Assembly (NCBI RefSeq): GCF_000321225.1
Contig: NW_004450398.1
Location: 1,401,198-1,465,197 of the forward strand
Origin: Odobenus rosmarus divergens
Taxonomy: Eukaryota; Chordata; Mammalia; Carnivora; Odobenidae
Direction: 5' to 3'
Length of the DNA: 64,000 nt
In this document: positions 63,236 through 64,000 of the stretch, one piece after another
How the letters are laid out: each line of letters starts with the position of its first letter
Position numbering within the stretch: position 1 is the first letter of the stretch
Position numbers and translations under genes: made by a program
The notes under the pieces: model-generated
The model's input: only the letters and a program-made list of their open reading frames with translations
Told to the model about the DNA's origin: nothing
Databases searched by the model: none

Positions 63236-63944
63236 ATTAGAAGTAACTAACAAAGATCACAACAAAAACAATGAGATTTTTTAAAAGGAGGAAACTGTCA
63301 TTAAAAAAAAAATAGGAGGAAAGGAAAATAAAACAACACCCATGTTAAAGCACACTACTGCTTCCAGAGCTGGAAGGTACATTTGATCTGAGGTTCCTAG
63401 TGGCCAGAGCAAAAAAGGGAAATAGTCACAATGCTTACCATTCCGAAGTTGAAGACAAATTAAGAGCTCAAGGGAAACCTGACTTTCCTGGGTCTGAAGA
63501 ACTCAAGGCTTTCTCTTATCTGCCCTTTATCCAGGGCCCACAGCAATGTGCTAAAGCTGACACTGTCCTCGACAACGACCCTACGCAGTAGCAAATGTCA
63601 CATTCTCTAGAGCAGGCCTGTGACATAAGGCTGAGGCCAGCTCAGCAAACGCAGCCCTTTTTCAAGTGCCTCACCTGAGTATGGTTGTTTACTTTCCTGA
63701 CCTGTTGGCAGAAAGCAGGGTCTGTGCTTCAGGCAGTTCAGAAGATGATGGTAACAGGCGCTAGTAGATTTCAGAGCTATAGTAGATTTCAGATCCTTCT
63801 GGGCTCTGCGGGCTGTTAGTGCCTGTGACTCCGAAATCACCTTGTAACGGACCTAGGGTAGCGGTTGGAGAAGGGAGACAACTTGACAGGATTCCATGAG
63901 GCCCTAGGCCTGGGTTCAGCCAGCAATCCATCAGGCATCCCATG
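63236..63944. other. single-copy noncoding DNA
   Basis: A 63-residue plus-strand frame at 63400-63591 has no recognised domain and no clear splice or promoter signals. CAGAGCTATAGTAGATTTCAGATC at about 63772 contains a short direct repeat (GTAGATTTCAGA, 63766 and 63783). No repeat family identified. Confidence 0.45.
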
Positions 63945-64000
63945 ATCCAGCCGGCCTGGGTTCAAATCCCAGCTTCACCACCCACTGAGTTCTGTGACTC
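63945..64000 (+). mobile_element. MIR SINE, cut by the window end
   Basis: GGCCTGGGTTCAAATCCCAG then CTTCACCACCCACTGAGTTC and TGTGACTC is the 5' third of a sense MIR continuing beyond the window. Confidence 0.85.

Overview
This window is nuclear DNA from a placental mammal, and the interspersed repeats point to a carnivoran. At least a dozen copies of the tRNA-Lys-derived Can-SINE (head GGGCGCCTGGGTGGCTCAG, CT-rich body, AATAAATAAA tail) lie on both strands, several with intact target-site duplications. A 3' fragment of a young L1 at 22.6 kb looks like the arctoid type (bears, seals, mustelids) rather than the dog type. That sub-lineage is my inference from recalled repeat families. Older layers shared by all placentals (MIR, L2, MER20, MER5, Tigger1, L1M) fill much of the rest.

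The window is gene-poor, and I could not support any complete protein-coding gene. The one strong gene signal is a CpG island at about 4.1-5.2 kb. It holds GC boxes, a CCAAT box, a CACGTG E-box and two outward-pointing candidate first exons. One is on the minus strand and ends at 4706 with an ATG directly followed by GTGAGC. The other is on the plus strand and ends at 5135 with CAG|GTAAGA. This is the layout of a divergent promoter. The minus-strand gene would continue left past position 1 and the plus-strand transcript to the right, so most of the window would be intron or intergenic DNA. I cannot name either transcript. The island also holds a perfect 10-bp inverted repeat of SOX/HMG-type sites (4451-4490).

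Layout: 1-4.1 kb is single-copy DNA with MER20, L2 and MIR. 4.1-5.2 kb is the CpG island. 5.2-9.1 kb holds MIR, L2 and MER5 remnants and a single-copy block. 9.1-18 kb is dense in repeats: an internally deleted Tigger1, two antisense L1 pieces and five Can-SINEs. 18-31 kb mixes single-copy DNA with MIR, L2 and SINEs, including two SINE-in-SINE nests at 27.3 and 28.2 kb. 31.4-32.4 kb is antisense L1. 33-42 kb carries MIR, L2, L1M 3' ends and a second MER20, with a CTCF-like motif at 33.4 kb. 42.8-43.6 kb is a roughly 530-bp CCAT-type array that grew inside an L1M fragment. 44-55 kb holds two related old LTR remnants, a CG/CA alternating tract and a C19 tract. 55-60 kb is largely single-copy, with a palindromic MER53-like element and a third MER20. 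60.3-63.2 kb is the longest L1 fragment, and the final 0.8 kb is single-copy.

Repeat calls rest on recognising consensus features by eye. Boundaries are approximate, usually within 10-30 bases and looser for old elements. Long open frames exist in the CpG island and in the CCAT array, but base composition explains them and they are not called as genes.
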